In this document: piece after piece, positions 22,291 to 31,564 of the stretch | How positions within the stretch are numbered: position 1 is the stretch's first letter | Layout of the letters: each line of letters begins with the position of its first letter | Assembly (NCBI GenBank): GCA_020438265.1 | Contig: JAGQVA010000003.1 | Coordinates: forward strand, 1-37,957 | Reading direction: 5' to 3' | Length of the DNA: 37,957 bases | From: Bacteroidota bacterium | GTDB lineage: Bacteria; Bacteroidota; Bacteroidia; J057 | Made by a program: the position numbers and the translations under genes | Notes under the pieces: generated by a model | What the model saw: only the letters and a program-made list of their open reading frames with translations | What the model was told of the DNA's origin: nothing | Database searches by the model: none

Positions 22291-23955
22291 ATGAAAATTT
22301 TTACACCTTTTATCATTATTACTATCTTTTTTAATCAGTCTATTCTATTTGCACAACAAACCGTAGGTCTATTTCTCAATACCGAAGAAGCTTATAACGG
22401 CTATACCCTTTTCGCACCCTTTCCCAGTCAAACCACCTATCTGATTAATAATTGTGGTGAAATGGTTCACAGTTGGACTTCTTCTACCCGATCGGCGAAT
22501 TCAGTTTATTTACTTGAAAACGGGAACCTGCTAAAAACCAAAAAATTGACCAATTCTATATTTAATGCCGGCGGAAGTGGTGGCGGACTGGAGGTGCTCG
22601 ACTGGAATGGCAATGTACTTTGGGACTATGATATCTCCTCCAGTACAGAGTGCCATCACCACGATGTTGCTCCCTTGCCAAACGGAAACTTTTTAGCTAT
22701 CGTTTGGGACGGAAGAAGTAAAGCTGAAGCAATACAGGCGGGACGAGATTCCATCGGGGATATGCTTTGGGGCGAAAAAATTATAGAAATCAAACCCGAT
22801 TACACCAACGGTGGGGGCGAGATTGTCTGGGAATGGAACACGTGGGATCATATGGTTCAGGATCATGATAATTCCAAAGATAATTTTGGAAATGTTTCCC
22901 AATCACCTGAATTAATTGACATTAACTATTACCCCAATGGGCCAAACGACCCGGACTGGCTTCACTTTAATGGTTTTGCCTATAACGAAGAACTTGATCA
23001 GATTATACTGAGTTGTCACGCCTTTAGTGAAATCTGGATCATTGATCATTCTACTACAACGAGTCAGGCTGCCGGGCACTCTGGAGGGAATTCCGGAAAA
23101 GGAGGTGATTTATTATTCCGTTGGGGGAATCCCCAGGCGTATCGAAAAGGCTCTGCGACTGATCAGAAACTCTTTCGGCAGCATAATCCTTACTGGATTC
23201 AAAAAGGCTACACCGATGAAGGAATGATTATGGTTTTTAATAATCAGGCTGGTACTGGTAATCCCCAAAATTATTCAACCGTCAATATTATCAATCCATC
23301 TATAAAGAATAACGGAGACTATGATTACGATGGCAATTTCTATTTACCTCAGACTTTTCACTGGACTTATCAGGCCCCTGTTCCTGCCGATTTTTTCGCT
23401 TCATTTGTCTCAGGAGCTCAAAGATTACCAAATGGAAACACCCTGATTTGTAACGGTCCGATAGGCAAAGTTTTTGAAATCGACTCTGCTGAAACGATTG
23501 TTTGGGAATATGTCAATCCTGTCGATGGCACCGGGATAGTACCACAGGATTCTGCTCCCTCGGGAAACCTTCTTTTCCGTGCAACCAGATATACACCTGA
23601 TTACCCCGGACTGGCGGGTAAAGACTTAACACCGCAGGGTTATATTGAGCCTGGTTCAACCTTCTCCTGTGAAATTTTCTCCACAAGTACCGATAAGATT
23701 TTATCAGATATCGAAATGGTGGTTTACCCTAATCCAACCAGTGATCAGATATCCATTGATTTAACGGAAGTCATCCGGATTGATGGAATAGAAGTTTTTG
23801 ACTTTTCGGGTCGTTTGGTGTGGGAGAAAAAAGAAAAATCCACCAATTTTACACAAAACCTTCAGATAAACCTTTCCTCTTATCAGAATGGAATGTATTT
23901 GATTCGATTAACTTCCAATGGGAAAAGCCTTGTGAAACAGGTTTTAAAGCAATAG
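22291..23955 (+). CDS. Secreted arylsulfotransferase-like protein with type A sorting domain
   Basis: This 554-residue protein has a signal peptide (to about residue 22, ILFAQQ). The body (about 25-460) is an arylsulfotransferase-type beta-propeller: GYTLFAPFPSQTTYLINN, GEMVHSW, NGNVLWDYDIS, ECHHHDVAPLPNGNFLAIVW, GGEIVWEWNTWDHMVQDHD and GAQRLPNGNTLICNGPIGKV. ASST enzymes move sulfate between phenolic compounds, but many Bacteroidota members are uncharacterised and the catalytic histidine cannot be assigned here with confidence. The end (about 475-554) is a type IX type A sorting domain with VVYPNPTSDQISIDL and GMYLIRLTSNGKSLVKQVLK. The protein is therefore surface-exposed or released. It is a single-gene unit followed by a long hairpin. 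Confidence 0.82.
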   Translation: MKIFTPFIIITIFFNQSILFAQQTVGLFLNTEEAYNGYTLFAPFPSQTTYLINNCGEMVHSWTSSTRSANSVYLLENGNLLKTKKLTNSIFNAGGSGGGLEVLDWNGNVLWDYDISSSTECHHHDVAPLPNGNFLAIVWDGRSKAEAIQAGRDSIGDMLWGEKIIEIKPDYTNGGGEIVWEWNTWDHMVQDHDNSKDNFGNVSQSPELIDINYYPNGPNDPDWLHFNGFAYNEELDQIILSCHAFSEIWIIDHSTTTSQAAGHSGGNSGKGGDLLFRWGNPQAYRKGSATDQKLFRQHNPYWIQKGYTDEGMIMVFNNQAGTGNPQNYSTVNIINPSIKNNGDYDYDGNFYLPQTFHWTYQAPVPADFFASFVSGAQRLPNGNTLICNGPIGKVFEIDSAETIVWEYVNPVDGTGIVPQDSAPSGNLLFRATRYTPDYPGLAGKDLTPQGYIEPGSTFSCEIFSTSTDKILSDIEMVVYPNPTSDQISIDLTEVIRIDGIEVFDFSGRLVWEKKEKSTNFTQNLQINLSSYQNGMYLIRLTSNGKSLVKQVLKQ

Positions 23956-23962
23956 TGAATGT

Positions 23963-24028
23963 ATTAGCTGTTGGCCTTTGGCTGTTGGCTGCTGGAAAAG
24001 CCCTATTGGCCAAAGGCCAATAGCTAAT
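23963..24028 (+). repeat. Long hairpin after the arylsulfotransferase-like gene
   Basis: Arms of 20 bases (23963-23982 and 24009-24028) pair fully, with one G-T wobble. The loop can form an inner GGCT/AGCC stem. The outer arm contains TTAGCT and TTGGCCTTTGGC. It starts seven bases after the stop codon and probably ends or protects the transcript; no strong T-run follows. Confidence 0.75.
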
Positions 24029-24100
24029 TACTGCCTATGGATCAGCAAAAAATTCCTAAATTGAATAGATTTCATTGAATTCACTATATCATACATCTTC

Positions 24101-25138
24101 ATGGAAGAGAAAAAAAATGAAGGATCTAAACAATCCACCCGCAATTCACAAAAAGCCCCTTCTCTGGTCTCACGCGCATATACCTATGTCAAAAGTTTGG
24201 TAGGAGTAATCGCCATCAATCTGGTTATTCTGGTCATTTTGTATGGATTTTTCTGGTTTTCCAATGAGTCCCTTTCTACCAAAAATTTACTGACACTCCT
24301 TGCAATAAATACCATTTTACTGGTTGTCATCAGACAGGTGTACGTATTCTTTGTTCAGGTTGAAGTGGGAAAACCAACCACTTCTACTACTCAATTGGTC
24401 CTGGCAGTTTCGGTGTCAGCCCTTTTGTTGTTTTACCCTATTATGGGAAAAACAGGGATGGAACATATTTACAACCAGGTAAATCTCAATATTACCCAGT
24501 TTTCGCAAACAGAGGAAGAAGTCAACCTGACAGAGTTATTAAAACAGGAACTTTCGGGAGAAGGGTCTATCGAAGTAAAAAGATCAGCACTTTCAGTTAT
24601 TTCCTCTCTCAATCTCGAAAACAAATCTGAATATTTTGTAAACCATTTGAAAAAGTATCCGCAATATTTAGCAGACTCGGTTTACTATCAGACTTTGCTT
24701 CAAATTTTGGTGAATGATAGTTTGGTGAAGGGAAATGAGCTGAATATGTTACTTCAGGAGAATCAAGCCTTATTTACGCATCAAGAGGTTTCTCCATCCC
24801 ATGTCCCAAATTCTCTGGCTGATTCAAGTCTCCAAAAGGAGAGTCTAGCACCTTCTTCTTTCTCAAAACTCCCCTCATTTATTCTGGACTTACATCTGGC
24901 TTATGAATTTGTAAGCGAAGAGGAATCTGTCTATCCTTTCATCAAATCTCTTATCACGGATCAGAAGTTTCCACTGGAAATCAGACAAAAGGCTCTGCGC
25001 CTGTTGGCGCTCTACAATCGTGAAGGTGATCTTGAGTTCCTGATCAGACTGTTGCAGGATGCAAAGAATTCCGATGAAAAAGTATTATTTCTGAATGGGA
25101 TCGAAGCTTTTATTTCTATTAAACCTGGAAGGTTTTAG
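24101..25138 (+). CDS. Membrane protein with possible HEAT-like repeats
   Basis: This 345-residue protein has a charged N-terminus and three hydrophobic helices (about 34-54, 62-85 and 96-115). A long soluble part follows, rich in helices. Paired helices such as VKRSALSVISSLNLENKSEY, EIRQKALRLLALYNREGDLE and FLIRLLQDAKNSDEKVLFLN resemble HEAT-type repeats. I do not recognise a named family. A serine-rich linker (about 228-262) divides the soluble part. The last residues KPGRF and the stop codon are encoded by the 18-bp palindrome at 25118-25156, so the natural C-terminus may have been altered by that element. It is a single gene between two secreted-protein units. Confidence 0.75.
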   Translation: MEEKKNEGSKQSTRNSQKAPSLVSRAYTYVKSLVGVIAINLVILVILYGFFWFSNESLSTKNLLTLLAINTILLVVIRQVYVFFVQVEVGKPTTSTTQLVLAVSVSALLLFYPIMGKTGMEHIYNQVNLNITQFSQTEEEVNLTELLKQELSGEGSIEVKRSALSVISSLNLENKSEYFVNHLKKYPQYLADSVYYQTLLQILVNDSLVKGNELNMLLQENQALFTHQEVSPSHVPNSLADSSLQKESLAPSSFSKLPSFILDLHLAYEFVSEEESVYPFIKSLITDQKFPLEIRQKALRLLALYNREGDLEFLIRLLQDAKNSDEKVLFLNGIEAFISIKPGRF

Positions 25139-25156
25139 AAACCTTCCAGGTTTAAT
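25118..25156. repeat. Perfect 18-bp palindrome overlapping a stop codon
   Basis: The arms ATTAAACCTGGAAGGTTT (25118-25135) and its complement (25139-25156) are exact, and the three-base loop is TAG, the stop codon of the gene at 24101. The core AGGTTT-nnn-AAACCT is shared with the palindrome at 388, and the ACCTTCCAG word with that at 9652. Confidence 0.88.
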
Positions 25157-25191
25157 AAAAAAAAGAGGCTGAATCAAAATGATTCAGCCTC
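25155..25191 (-). terminator. Rho-independent terminator of the SusCD operon
   Basis: GAGGCTGAATCA (25165-25176) and TGATTCAGCCTC (25180-25191) form a perfect 12-bp stem with loop AAA. The run of A on its left reads as a run of eight T on the minus strand, directly behind the stem. It lies 37 bases past the stop of the lipoprotein gene at 25229. Confidence 0.9.
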
Positions 25192-25228
25192 AAATATTTT
25201 AACTCTTTTTGTTATTAAAATAAGGTTT

Positions 25229-26185
25229 TTACTTTTTGGTAAAAACAAGAGTCAGTTCAACAGGAGCAACACCACAACCACCATCTTTATCATAATCAAT
25301 AATATTGATTTCAAAAGAAGAGTCATCAGTAATGTCAAATGGAGTCTGAGCTCCCTGTGCAATGGTGATAGATCCACCACCACAACCAACTCCAGTGTCA
25401 GAATCATTCATGACGATCATATCACAAACGAAGTCAATGTCAAAAGTTTGCCCACCAAAACTGTAAGAATCAGGCAGATAAACCCATGATAACCTACGTC
25501 TGGTCGAAGAACCGTCAACAGTAGTCAAGGTGAACTCACCAGGAGTCGCACCTAAGATAGGACCAAATCCTCCAGGAGGAACACCATCCTTATAAGTAAT
25601 CTCGTAAGTCCCAGCAAATTCAGTTTCTTCCAAAGGACAAGTCACTTTTGAATCAAATCTGAACCATGAAGCAAACGCAGAACTTCTTACAGCAGGAGAC
25701 GAGTTGTCATAAGTATATTTAGCTCCTTCTGTAGTAGTCAGAATGGAGTTAAACAGGAACAAGTCACCGGGCTGCATATCAGATGGAGACAACCCCAAGA
25801 GAGCAGAAACTGCTGAGATAGGGATATCGATAGCAATTTCCTTAAAACCCTCAGCATTGGTTGTAAAATCACTCTGAGTATAAGATTTCCAGGTTTGAGC
25901 GCTCTTGTTCTGATCGCCGTTACCAGGATTATTGTCAACATAACTTACTTCGATATCGAAGCTCTGTACCAGACCTCCTTTTTCAAGGTCAACAAACTCA
26001 ATTACATAAGAGTACTGAGAACCAGTCAGATCATTGAGGTCATATTCACCTACAATCAACTGTTTCAGTCGTGGGTAAGCTCCTTTTTCAGAGTTTTCAA
26101 AAGTAAGAAGCGGCCCCAGCTCGGGATTTGCACAAGAAAAGAGCATCCCGGCTACGACAAACATATATAAAAACTTTTTGATCAT
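25229..26185 (-). CDS. Lipoprotein of the SusCD operon, unknown function
   Basis: This 318-residue protein has a lipoprotein signal (MFVVAGMLFSC, probable lipid cysteine C18). It has no named domain that I recognise. The composition is beta-rich and acidic. Notable parts are QYSYVIEFVDLEKGGLVQSF, a central DLFLFNSILTTTEG, the segment FAGTYEITYKDGVPPGGFGP, and a cysteine- and glycine-rich stretch GVGCGGGSITIAQG near the end. It is the third gene after SusC and SusD, 45 bases beyond SusD and just before the terminator. That is the position where surface-exposed accessory ligand-binding lipoproteins usually sit, so it probably helps catch the substrate of this transporter. No direct evidence on the ligand exists here. 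Confidence 0.75.
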   Translation of the reverse strand: MIKKFLYMFVVAGMLFSCANPELGPLLTFENSEKGAYPRLKQLIVGEYDLNDLTGSQYSYVIEFVDLEKGGLVQSFDIEVSYVDNNPGNGDQNKSAQTWKSYTQSDFTTNAEGFKEIAIDIPISAVSALLGLSPSDMQPGDLFLFNSILTTTEGAKYTYDNSSPAVRSSAFASWFRFDSKVTCPLEETEFAGTYEITYKDGVPPGGFGPILGATPGEFTLTTVDGSSTRRRLSWVYLPDSYSFGGQTFDIDFVCDMIVMNDSDTGVGCGGGSITIAQGAQTPFDITDDSSFEINIIDYDKDGGCGVAPVELTLVFTKK

Positions 26186-26230
26186 GATTAATTGTTATTT
26201 GTTAAATACCAATAATAAATCCGGAATGTC

Positions 26231-27973
26231 TTATTTGACAAAGTTTGGAGGATTAGTATCCCAGAATACCTGCTCAGTTACAGATTTCTGCTGAACGTTA
26301 GCATTCAGGTTTACATGTACTGCAGGGTAGATAGCAGATCTGATGAAGTCTCCAACTGAAGTTTCAATTCCAGGCTGAAGGTTAGCAGGTTTACCTGTTC
26401 TTCTGATCATGTTATAAGCCTCAAGTCCGTTACCCCATGCAGCGATGTAGAACTCTTTAGTAATAATATCCAGTTTCTCCCCTTCGTCAGCAGTGGCATC
26501 ATAAGCATCTAAAACGTAAGTAATATAGCTGTTCTTCAGAGAATCCAGTGGATCCAGGAATGCTTGCTTAAGCGTGATATCCTCTCCAGTTGGAGTTCTT
26601 CCAACCACTTTACCGGGAGTCAGGAAGCTCTGATAACCAAATACTTTTTCCATAGACTTATCGATAGCTGATTCCAGGTAAGCTTTTGGATCACCAGAAG
26701 TACCCAAAGTCAGGGCAGCCTCAGCCAACATAAAGTCAGTAAAAGAAGAAAGCAGAATGGGGTTGATACCTTGTCCCAGAGCACCATCAGTACCCTGATT
26801 TTGGGTATAATCAAATGAATTATCATCAAAACTACCACCTGCAGGATAAAGACCATATACAGTTCTGATCTGCCCGTCTGGAGGAATACCAGAACCATTA
26901 CCATGATCACGTCCAAAGTATCCGTCAATAGAAGCAATACAGAAAGCCATATTCGGATCTACTGCAGTGTAGTGAGGAGGAGGTGACTCCAGTTCTCCTG
27001 TAGCAGTGAAAGGAGTTGCTGTATAAATACAATCCCAGATAGTTGCATCTTCATTTGAGAGATCCGGATCCTGACGATAGAAGTAAAAACGAATACGAGG
27101 GTCAACCAGAGCGTCTCCATTCAACTGTTTTTCAGCTCTCAACAACCACATGTAGTAGTTTGACTGATAATCTCCATCTTCGTTTTCATAAGAATTATTA
27201 TAAAATGGATGTCTTGAATTAGGATTGTTTCTCTCTACAGAATACTGAAACTGGAAATCCTCATCTTCAGAATCAATCAGGTCTCCTCCATCAATCAAAG
27301 CGTCCATTTTACTTTTCACAGAAGCATCCCCTACACTCATGTTCAGGTACATTTTCAGCTTAAGTGTTTTTGCAAAAGTAATCCACTTTGAAGGATCTCC
27401 ATCATAAAAAATATCACTGGCAGGACCAGCAGCAACTGTACCATCCAACTGGGCAATAGCATCGTCAATCAAAGCTTCAGCTGCAGCATATACTGATTTA
27501 CCACCATCTCCGTCAGATGCAGGGCTGATCACATCAGTACCCTGAAGCGCCTGAGAATAAGGAACAGCACCAAAGATATCCACCAAAGAAACCATTACAT
27601 AAGCTTTCATCAGCTTGGCTGTTCCAGCGTGGATGTCCAGTCCTCTTGCTTCAGCTACTTCGAGAAGCGTTTCTACATCTGAGAATAACTGAGAGTAAGC
27701 ATTATTCCATAGTCCGTTGTATGATACTGCCTGAAAAGCACTATTATAAGTATAGTTAGTCATCGCAGTCATACGAGAAACATCAGCTGTAAAATTCCAT
27801 GTATTATTATAGAAGTTTCTATAGGTGAGCTGAATGTTATTGTACAGGAAGTCAACCCCCACACCTTCAGGAGTTACTTCGTTGGGGTTATCCAGTAAGT
27901 CCAGGTTAAACATCTGGCAAGATGAAAAACCAGTCAACATCAGAACAACCAATATTTTATTGAATATTTTCAT
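26231..27973 (-). CDS. SusD/RagB-family nutrient-binding lipoprotein
   Basis: This 580-residue protein has a lipoprotein signal ending MLTGFSSC. It shows the SusD-like layout of TPR-type helices: LYNNIQLTYRNFYNNTWNF, GTAKLMKAYVMVSLVDIFGA then VPYSQALQG, DPSKWITFAKTLKLKMYLNM, and a late FMLAEAALTLG. The block YIAAWGNGLEAYNMIRRTGK near the end is typical of the SusD-like_2 subgroup. It forms the lid over the SusC barrel and binds the nutrient on the cell surface. It is encoded 18 bases after SusC. The subgroup is often linked to peptides or unknown ligands as well as glycans, so the substrate should not be assumed to be a sugar. Confidence 0.93.
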   Translation of the reverse strand: MKIFNKILVVLMLTGFSSCQMFNLDLLDNPNEVTPEGVGVDFLYNNIQLTYRNFYNNTWNFTADVSRMTAMTNYTYNSAFQAVSYNGLWNNAYSQLFSDVETLLEVAEARGLDIHAGTAKLMKAYVMVSLVDIFGAVPYSQALQGTDVISPASDGDGGKSVYAAAEALIDDAIAQLDGTVAAGPASDIFYDGDPSKWITFAKTLKLKMYLNMSVGDASVKSKMDALIDGGDLIDSEDEDFQFQYSVERNNPNSRHPFYNNSYENEDGDYQSNYYMWLLRAEKQLNGDALVDPRIRFYFYRQDPDLSNEDATIWDCIYTATPFTATGELESPPPHYTAVDPNMAFCIASIDGYFGRDHGNGSGIPPDGQIRTVYGLYPAGGSFDDNSFDYTQNQGTDGALGQGINPILLSSFTDFMLAEAALTLGTSGDPKAYLESAIDKSMEKVFGYQSFLTPGKVVGRTPTGEDITLKQAFLDPLDSLKNSYITYVLDAYDATADEGEKLDIITKEFYIAAWGNGLEAYNMIRRTGKPANLQPGIETSVGDFIRSAIYPAVHVNLNANVQQKSVTEQVFWDTNPPNFVK

Positions 27974-27991
27974 AATCTTCGTATCTCTTAA

Positions 27992-30900
27992 TTAGAAGGT
28001 TAAGTTAAGACTAACACCGTATTTCTTAGCTGTAGGACCAGTAATATAGTCGAAGCCTCTTCCGTTACCTACCCCAAGGCTCAATACTTCAGGATCGAAG
28101 TTTACACCATAAGGGAAGTTAGGAGCATTGTAGAATAAGTTTTCTCCAGCGATCTGAAGCGAAATTCCACCGAATGGAGTTTTTTCCAAAATGCTTGAAG
28201 GAAGCTCGTAAGCCAAAGAAATCTCACGCATACGAAGTACAGTACCATCAAATACAGCTCCTTCGTCAGCAAAGAAGTAAGCATTGAACATTACATCACC
28301 CAGGTAAGCCTGAATGTTGTTTGGAGATCCATCACTGGCTAATACTCCAGGAGCAACTACAGGGATGAAACGGTCAACTTCAGTGTCTACAGTGTTACCA
28401 CGAGCCATCATAGTGGCAGTAGTGATTGAGTAGATATCTCCACCAGAGATATAAGACCACTGCATGTTGAAAGTAAATCCTTTGAATGACAGTGTGTTAA
28501 TCCAGTTTAACTGATAGTCAGGGTTTGGATCACCAATTACGTCAATATCCTGAGCAGCGAGGTAGTCTCCTGCAGAGTTTACTTTTACTTTTCCTTCTTC
28601 ATTTTTATCAAATGGAAGACCTTTGATTACACCATATCTTTCACCAGGAACAGCAAAGTTTCCAAGGTTGGTATAACCGGCAATAACCACCTGATCAACA
28701 CCTTCATAAATACTAAGTACTTCGTTGATGTTTTTGGTGAAGTTGAAGTCCATGCTCCATCTGAATTCCTTGTTGAAAGGAACGATGTTCAAACCAGCCT
28801 CGATTCCACGGTTACGGATAGAAGCGGCGTTAACAGTAGTATTGGTATAACCAGTAGCAGGGTCAAGATCGAGGTCGATGATCAGATCACGAGAATCTTT
28901 GTTGTACAAAGACACGTCAAATCCGAGTCTGTTCTGTAAGAAACGACCTTCAACACCCAATTCCAATTCCTGATGAACCTCAGGAAGAAGATTACCGTTA
29001 CCCAAACGATCAGATACAAAGTTGGTATTTAAAGTAGTACCACCAGCAGTTACAAAGCTATTGGTATTGGAACCCAGTACGTTTCTGGTCTGATATGGAT
29101 CAGGATATCCAGCAGAAGTACCATAACCAAAGCGCAGTTTGAGGTAGTTAACCACATCATTATTCTGAAGAGCTCCAAAAGCCTCAGTAGGAATGAAAGA
29201 CACACTGGCAGAAGGATAGAAGAAACTTCTGTTTTCTGGTTCCAGTGTAGAAGTCCAGTCATTTCTTGCCTGGAAGTTTACATACAGGAAGCTCTTATAA
29301 CCCAAAGTAGAAGTAATATAAGCTCCAATGTTGTTTTCCTCACGAACTCTTGAGAAAGTGTTATGAGTGATAAAGTTTTGGTGAGTAAGAAGACCAAATA
29401 CAAACTGATTTGAGCTGATAGCAGCATTTTCAGTACGGGTTTCTCTTCTCAGGTTAAGACCTACAACTCCATCCAGTTCAAAATCTTCTCCTAAAGGAAT
29501 ATCATACTGGAAGTTAGCCACGTGGTCAGTGATTCTGTTCAGACGGTCATAAGTAGTCAGTTCACCGTTTGGTACCTGAGTTCCTCCTTTGTTGATAGCT
29601 CTCTGAGAATTCTGATTGTACTGGTCAATACCTATACGATAGTTGAAAGACAACCAGTCAGTGATATCATACAGCAGGTTAATATTACCAAAGAAACGAG
29701 AAATATTCTCTGTATCGAAAGCATTATTCAGTGTCCACAGTGGGTTCTGAATATCACCTCCAGTACGATAATAAACTGCAGAACCATCTACCGGGCTCTG
29801 GTAAGGAAGGTTCAACAAATCGATACTTCTTGGAGTATAAAGCAGGTTTGCAAAAAGTGAAGCACCAGATGGGTTAGATCCAAAACCTACAGAAGCAGGA
29901 GGAGCTTTTCTTTCAGAATCTACATAGTTAAAAGAAGATCTGATTTGCAGACCATTTTCCAGTTTGGTTTGTCCACCTAATGAGAAGTTATGTTTCTTAT
30001 AAGTGTTTTTGTCGTCAGGAATAAATCCGTTGTCAGCCAGATAGCTATAGTTGAAAGAAACAGAACTGTTACTTCCGATAGCTTTGTCAACACCAACAGA
30101 TGTATTACTCAGAACACCTCTCTGGAAGAAGTTCTCAACACTTTGATAAGGTTTGTATTCATATCTGGCACCCATAAACTCAGGGAAGTCATCATTATAA
30201 CGTGCCTGGCTATAAGGGTGAGGAATCGTACCATCTGCATCAACACCATTGCTACCTCTGGTGTCAAAAGAAGGTCCCCAGTTAGAGAAGAACCATCCAA
30301 AGTCTCCAGAGAAACCGTTTCCATAAGTATCCTGATAATCAGGAAGGTTAGCAACCTCGATAAAAGAAACCTGCTGGTTGAAGTTAACCTCAAATTTCTT
30401 TTGAGTATTGCTGCCAGAGTTACCAGTTTTGGTAGTAATCAGGATTACCCCGTTACGTCCGGCTTCACCGTAAAGTACAGTTGCACTCAGACCTTTCAGG
30501 ATAGAAATTTCAGCGATGTTGTTTGGATCGAGATCAAGGAATCGAGAAGAGGCAGTAGCACCTCCTGTTACGAAGTTACGGTCAGTGTTGGTGTCAGTGT
30601 TGAAAGGTACACCATCAATTACGAACAAGGGCTGGTTTGTACCAGTAATAGAAGAATAACCCCGGATAATAACGTTGGTACCACTACCAGCCAGACCTGA
30701 AGTCTGTGTGATATCAACCCCAGGAGCTTTACCGCGCAGGATTCTGGATACGTCGGCCTCAGTTCTTCCACCAATAGCGGCAGAGGAAATGGTCGAAACC
30801 CCATATCCCAACGCTTTTTTCTCCTTACGGATACCCAAACCAGTTACAACGACTTCGTCGAGAGTCAAATCAGATCTTACCAGCGATACTGATAATTTAC

Positions 30901-31159
30901 TCCCGTCACCAATGGATACATCCTGAGAGACGAATCCCACATAGCTAATAACAAGCATGTCATAACCAGAAGGTACAGATAAGGAGAATTCACCTTGCTC
31001 AGAAGTGAAAATACCTGTTGTAGTTCCCTTAACGAGAACACTGGCACCAACCAGAGGATTGCCGTCTGGATCGGACACCGTTCCTGATACATTCCGCTGC
31101 GCCCAAACGGCGGATGCGGATAGCAGGAATGCCGCAAACAAGCATAGAAGTTTTTTCAT
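27992..31159 (-). CDS. SusC/RagA-family TonB-dependent outer-membrane transporter
   Basis: This 1055-residue protein has a signal peptide (to residue 20, SASAVWA). A carboxypeptidase regulatory-like domain follows (about 22-95, VSGTVSDPDGNPLVGASVLV). The TonB-box-like DEVVVTGLG is at 101-109. The plug domain (about 115-250) has ILRGKAPGVDITQTSG, NVIIRGYSSITGTNQPLFVI and GRNGVILITTKTG. The rest is a 22-stranded barrel ending in KYGVSLNLTF with a terminal phenylalanine, the outer-membrane assembly signal. It imports the ligand captured by the SusD partner using TonB energy. No hydrolase, regulator or anti-sigma gene adjoins the operon, so the substrate is unknown. Start and end fit the family. 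Confidence 0.96.
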   Translation of the reverse strand: MKKLLCLFAAFLLSASAVWAQRNVSGTVSDPDGNPLVGASVLVKGTTTGIFTSEQGEFSLSVPSGYDMLVISYVGFVSQDVSIGDGSKLSVSLVRSDLTLDEVVVTGLGIRKEKKALGYGVSTISSAAIGGRTEADVSRILRGKAPGVDITQTSGLAGSGTNVIIRGYSSITGTNQPLFVIDGVPFNTDTNTDRNFVTGGATASSRFLDLDPNNIAEISILKGLSATVLYGEAGRNGVILITTKTGNSGSNTQKKFEVNFNQQVSFIEVANLPDYQDTYGNGFSGDFGWFFSNWGPSFDTRGSNGVDADGTIPHPYSQARYNDDFPEFMGARYEYKPYQSVENFFQRGVLSNTSVGVDKAIGSNSSVSFNYSYLADNGFIPDDKNTYKKHNFSLGGQTKLENGLQIRSSFNYVDSERKAPPASVGFGSNPSGASLFANLLYTPRSIDLLNLPYQSPVDGSAVYYRTGGDIQNPLWTLNNAFDTENISRFFGNINLLYDITDWLSFNYRIGIDQYNQNSQRAINKGGTQVPNGELTTYDRLNRITDHVANFQYDIPLGEDFELDGVVGLNLRRETRTENAAISSNQFVFGLLTHQNFITHNTFSRVREENNIGAYITSTLGYKSFLYVNFQARNDWTSTLEPENRSFFYPSASVSFIPTEAFGALQNNDVVNYLKLRFGYGTSAGYPDPYQTRNVLGSNTNSFVTAGGTTLNTNFVSDRLGNGNLLPEVHQELELGVEGRFLQNRLGFDVSLYNKDSRDLIIDLDLDPATGYTNTTVNAASIRNRGIEAGLNIVPFNKEFRWSMDFNFTKNINEVLSIYEGVDQVVIAGYTNLGNFAVPGERYGVIKGLPFDKNEEGKVKVNSAGDYLAAQDIDVIGDPNPDYQLNWINTLSFKGFTFNMQWSYISGGDIYSITTATMMARGNTVDTEVDRFIPVVAPGVLASDGSPNNIQAYLGDVMFNAYFFADEGAVFDGTVLRMREISLAYELPSSILEKTPFGGISLQIAGENLFYNAPNFPYGVNFDPEVLSLGVGNGRGFDYITGPTAKKYGVSLNLTF

Positions 31160-31564
31160 TCGAAAAGCTTTTAGTGTTAATTAGTATAGTTTATAAAAAG
31201 AGTTAAAAAATGCCTAGATAATAAGTGACATAAGAAAGGATAGCAGTGTAGTTTTAAGTTAAAAGTTAGTTTTTGGTTCAACAACATTTGCCACAATGAG
31301 AAGACTTATTTTTTATCTGGCTGACGACCAAATTGAGTTATAAAATCATTCTCTGGACAAAATTCAAACATCTAAGATATATAACAGGTGTAAATTATCA
31401 AAATCGGGGTTAAAATTACCTTATTTCATTTAATCTTAAAAATCTCCTCGCAAAAGGGCAAAATTTCACTTTTACAATTTTTTTTTTCTCACACCATGCA
31501 TTTTAAAAAATGCCTTGTCTTAGAGTTAAAGCATGCTGAAAAAGAACTTTGAGAAATATCAACA
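31160..31564. other. 405-base gap between divergent operons
   Basis: This A/T-rich region separates the divergent susC and M23 peptidase operons, so both promoters should be here. I found no match to TAnnTTTG on either strand that I would defend. A small inverted repeat, GCATTTT-AA-AAAATGC, lies at 31498-31513, about 50 bases upstream of the peptidase start, after a run of ten T (31480-31490 region). No gene is seen. Confidence 0.55.

Noticed and set aside
29990-30700. 236-codon plus-strand frame inside susC
   Set aside because: It is antisense to a very well supported SusC gene, and its product has no recognisable domain or signal.
31498-31513. Inverted repeat GCATTTT-AA-AAAATGC as an operator
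   Set aside because: It is short and A/T-rich in an A/T-rich gap, so chance is likely; kept only as a remark in the gap entry.
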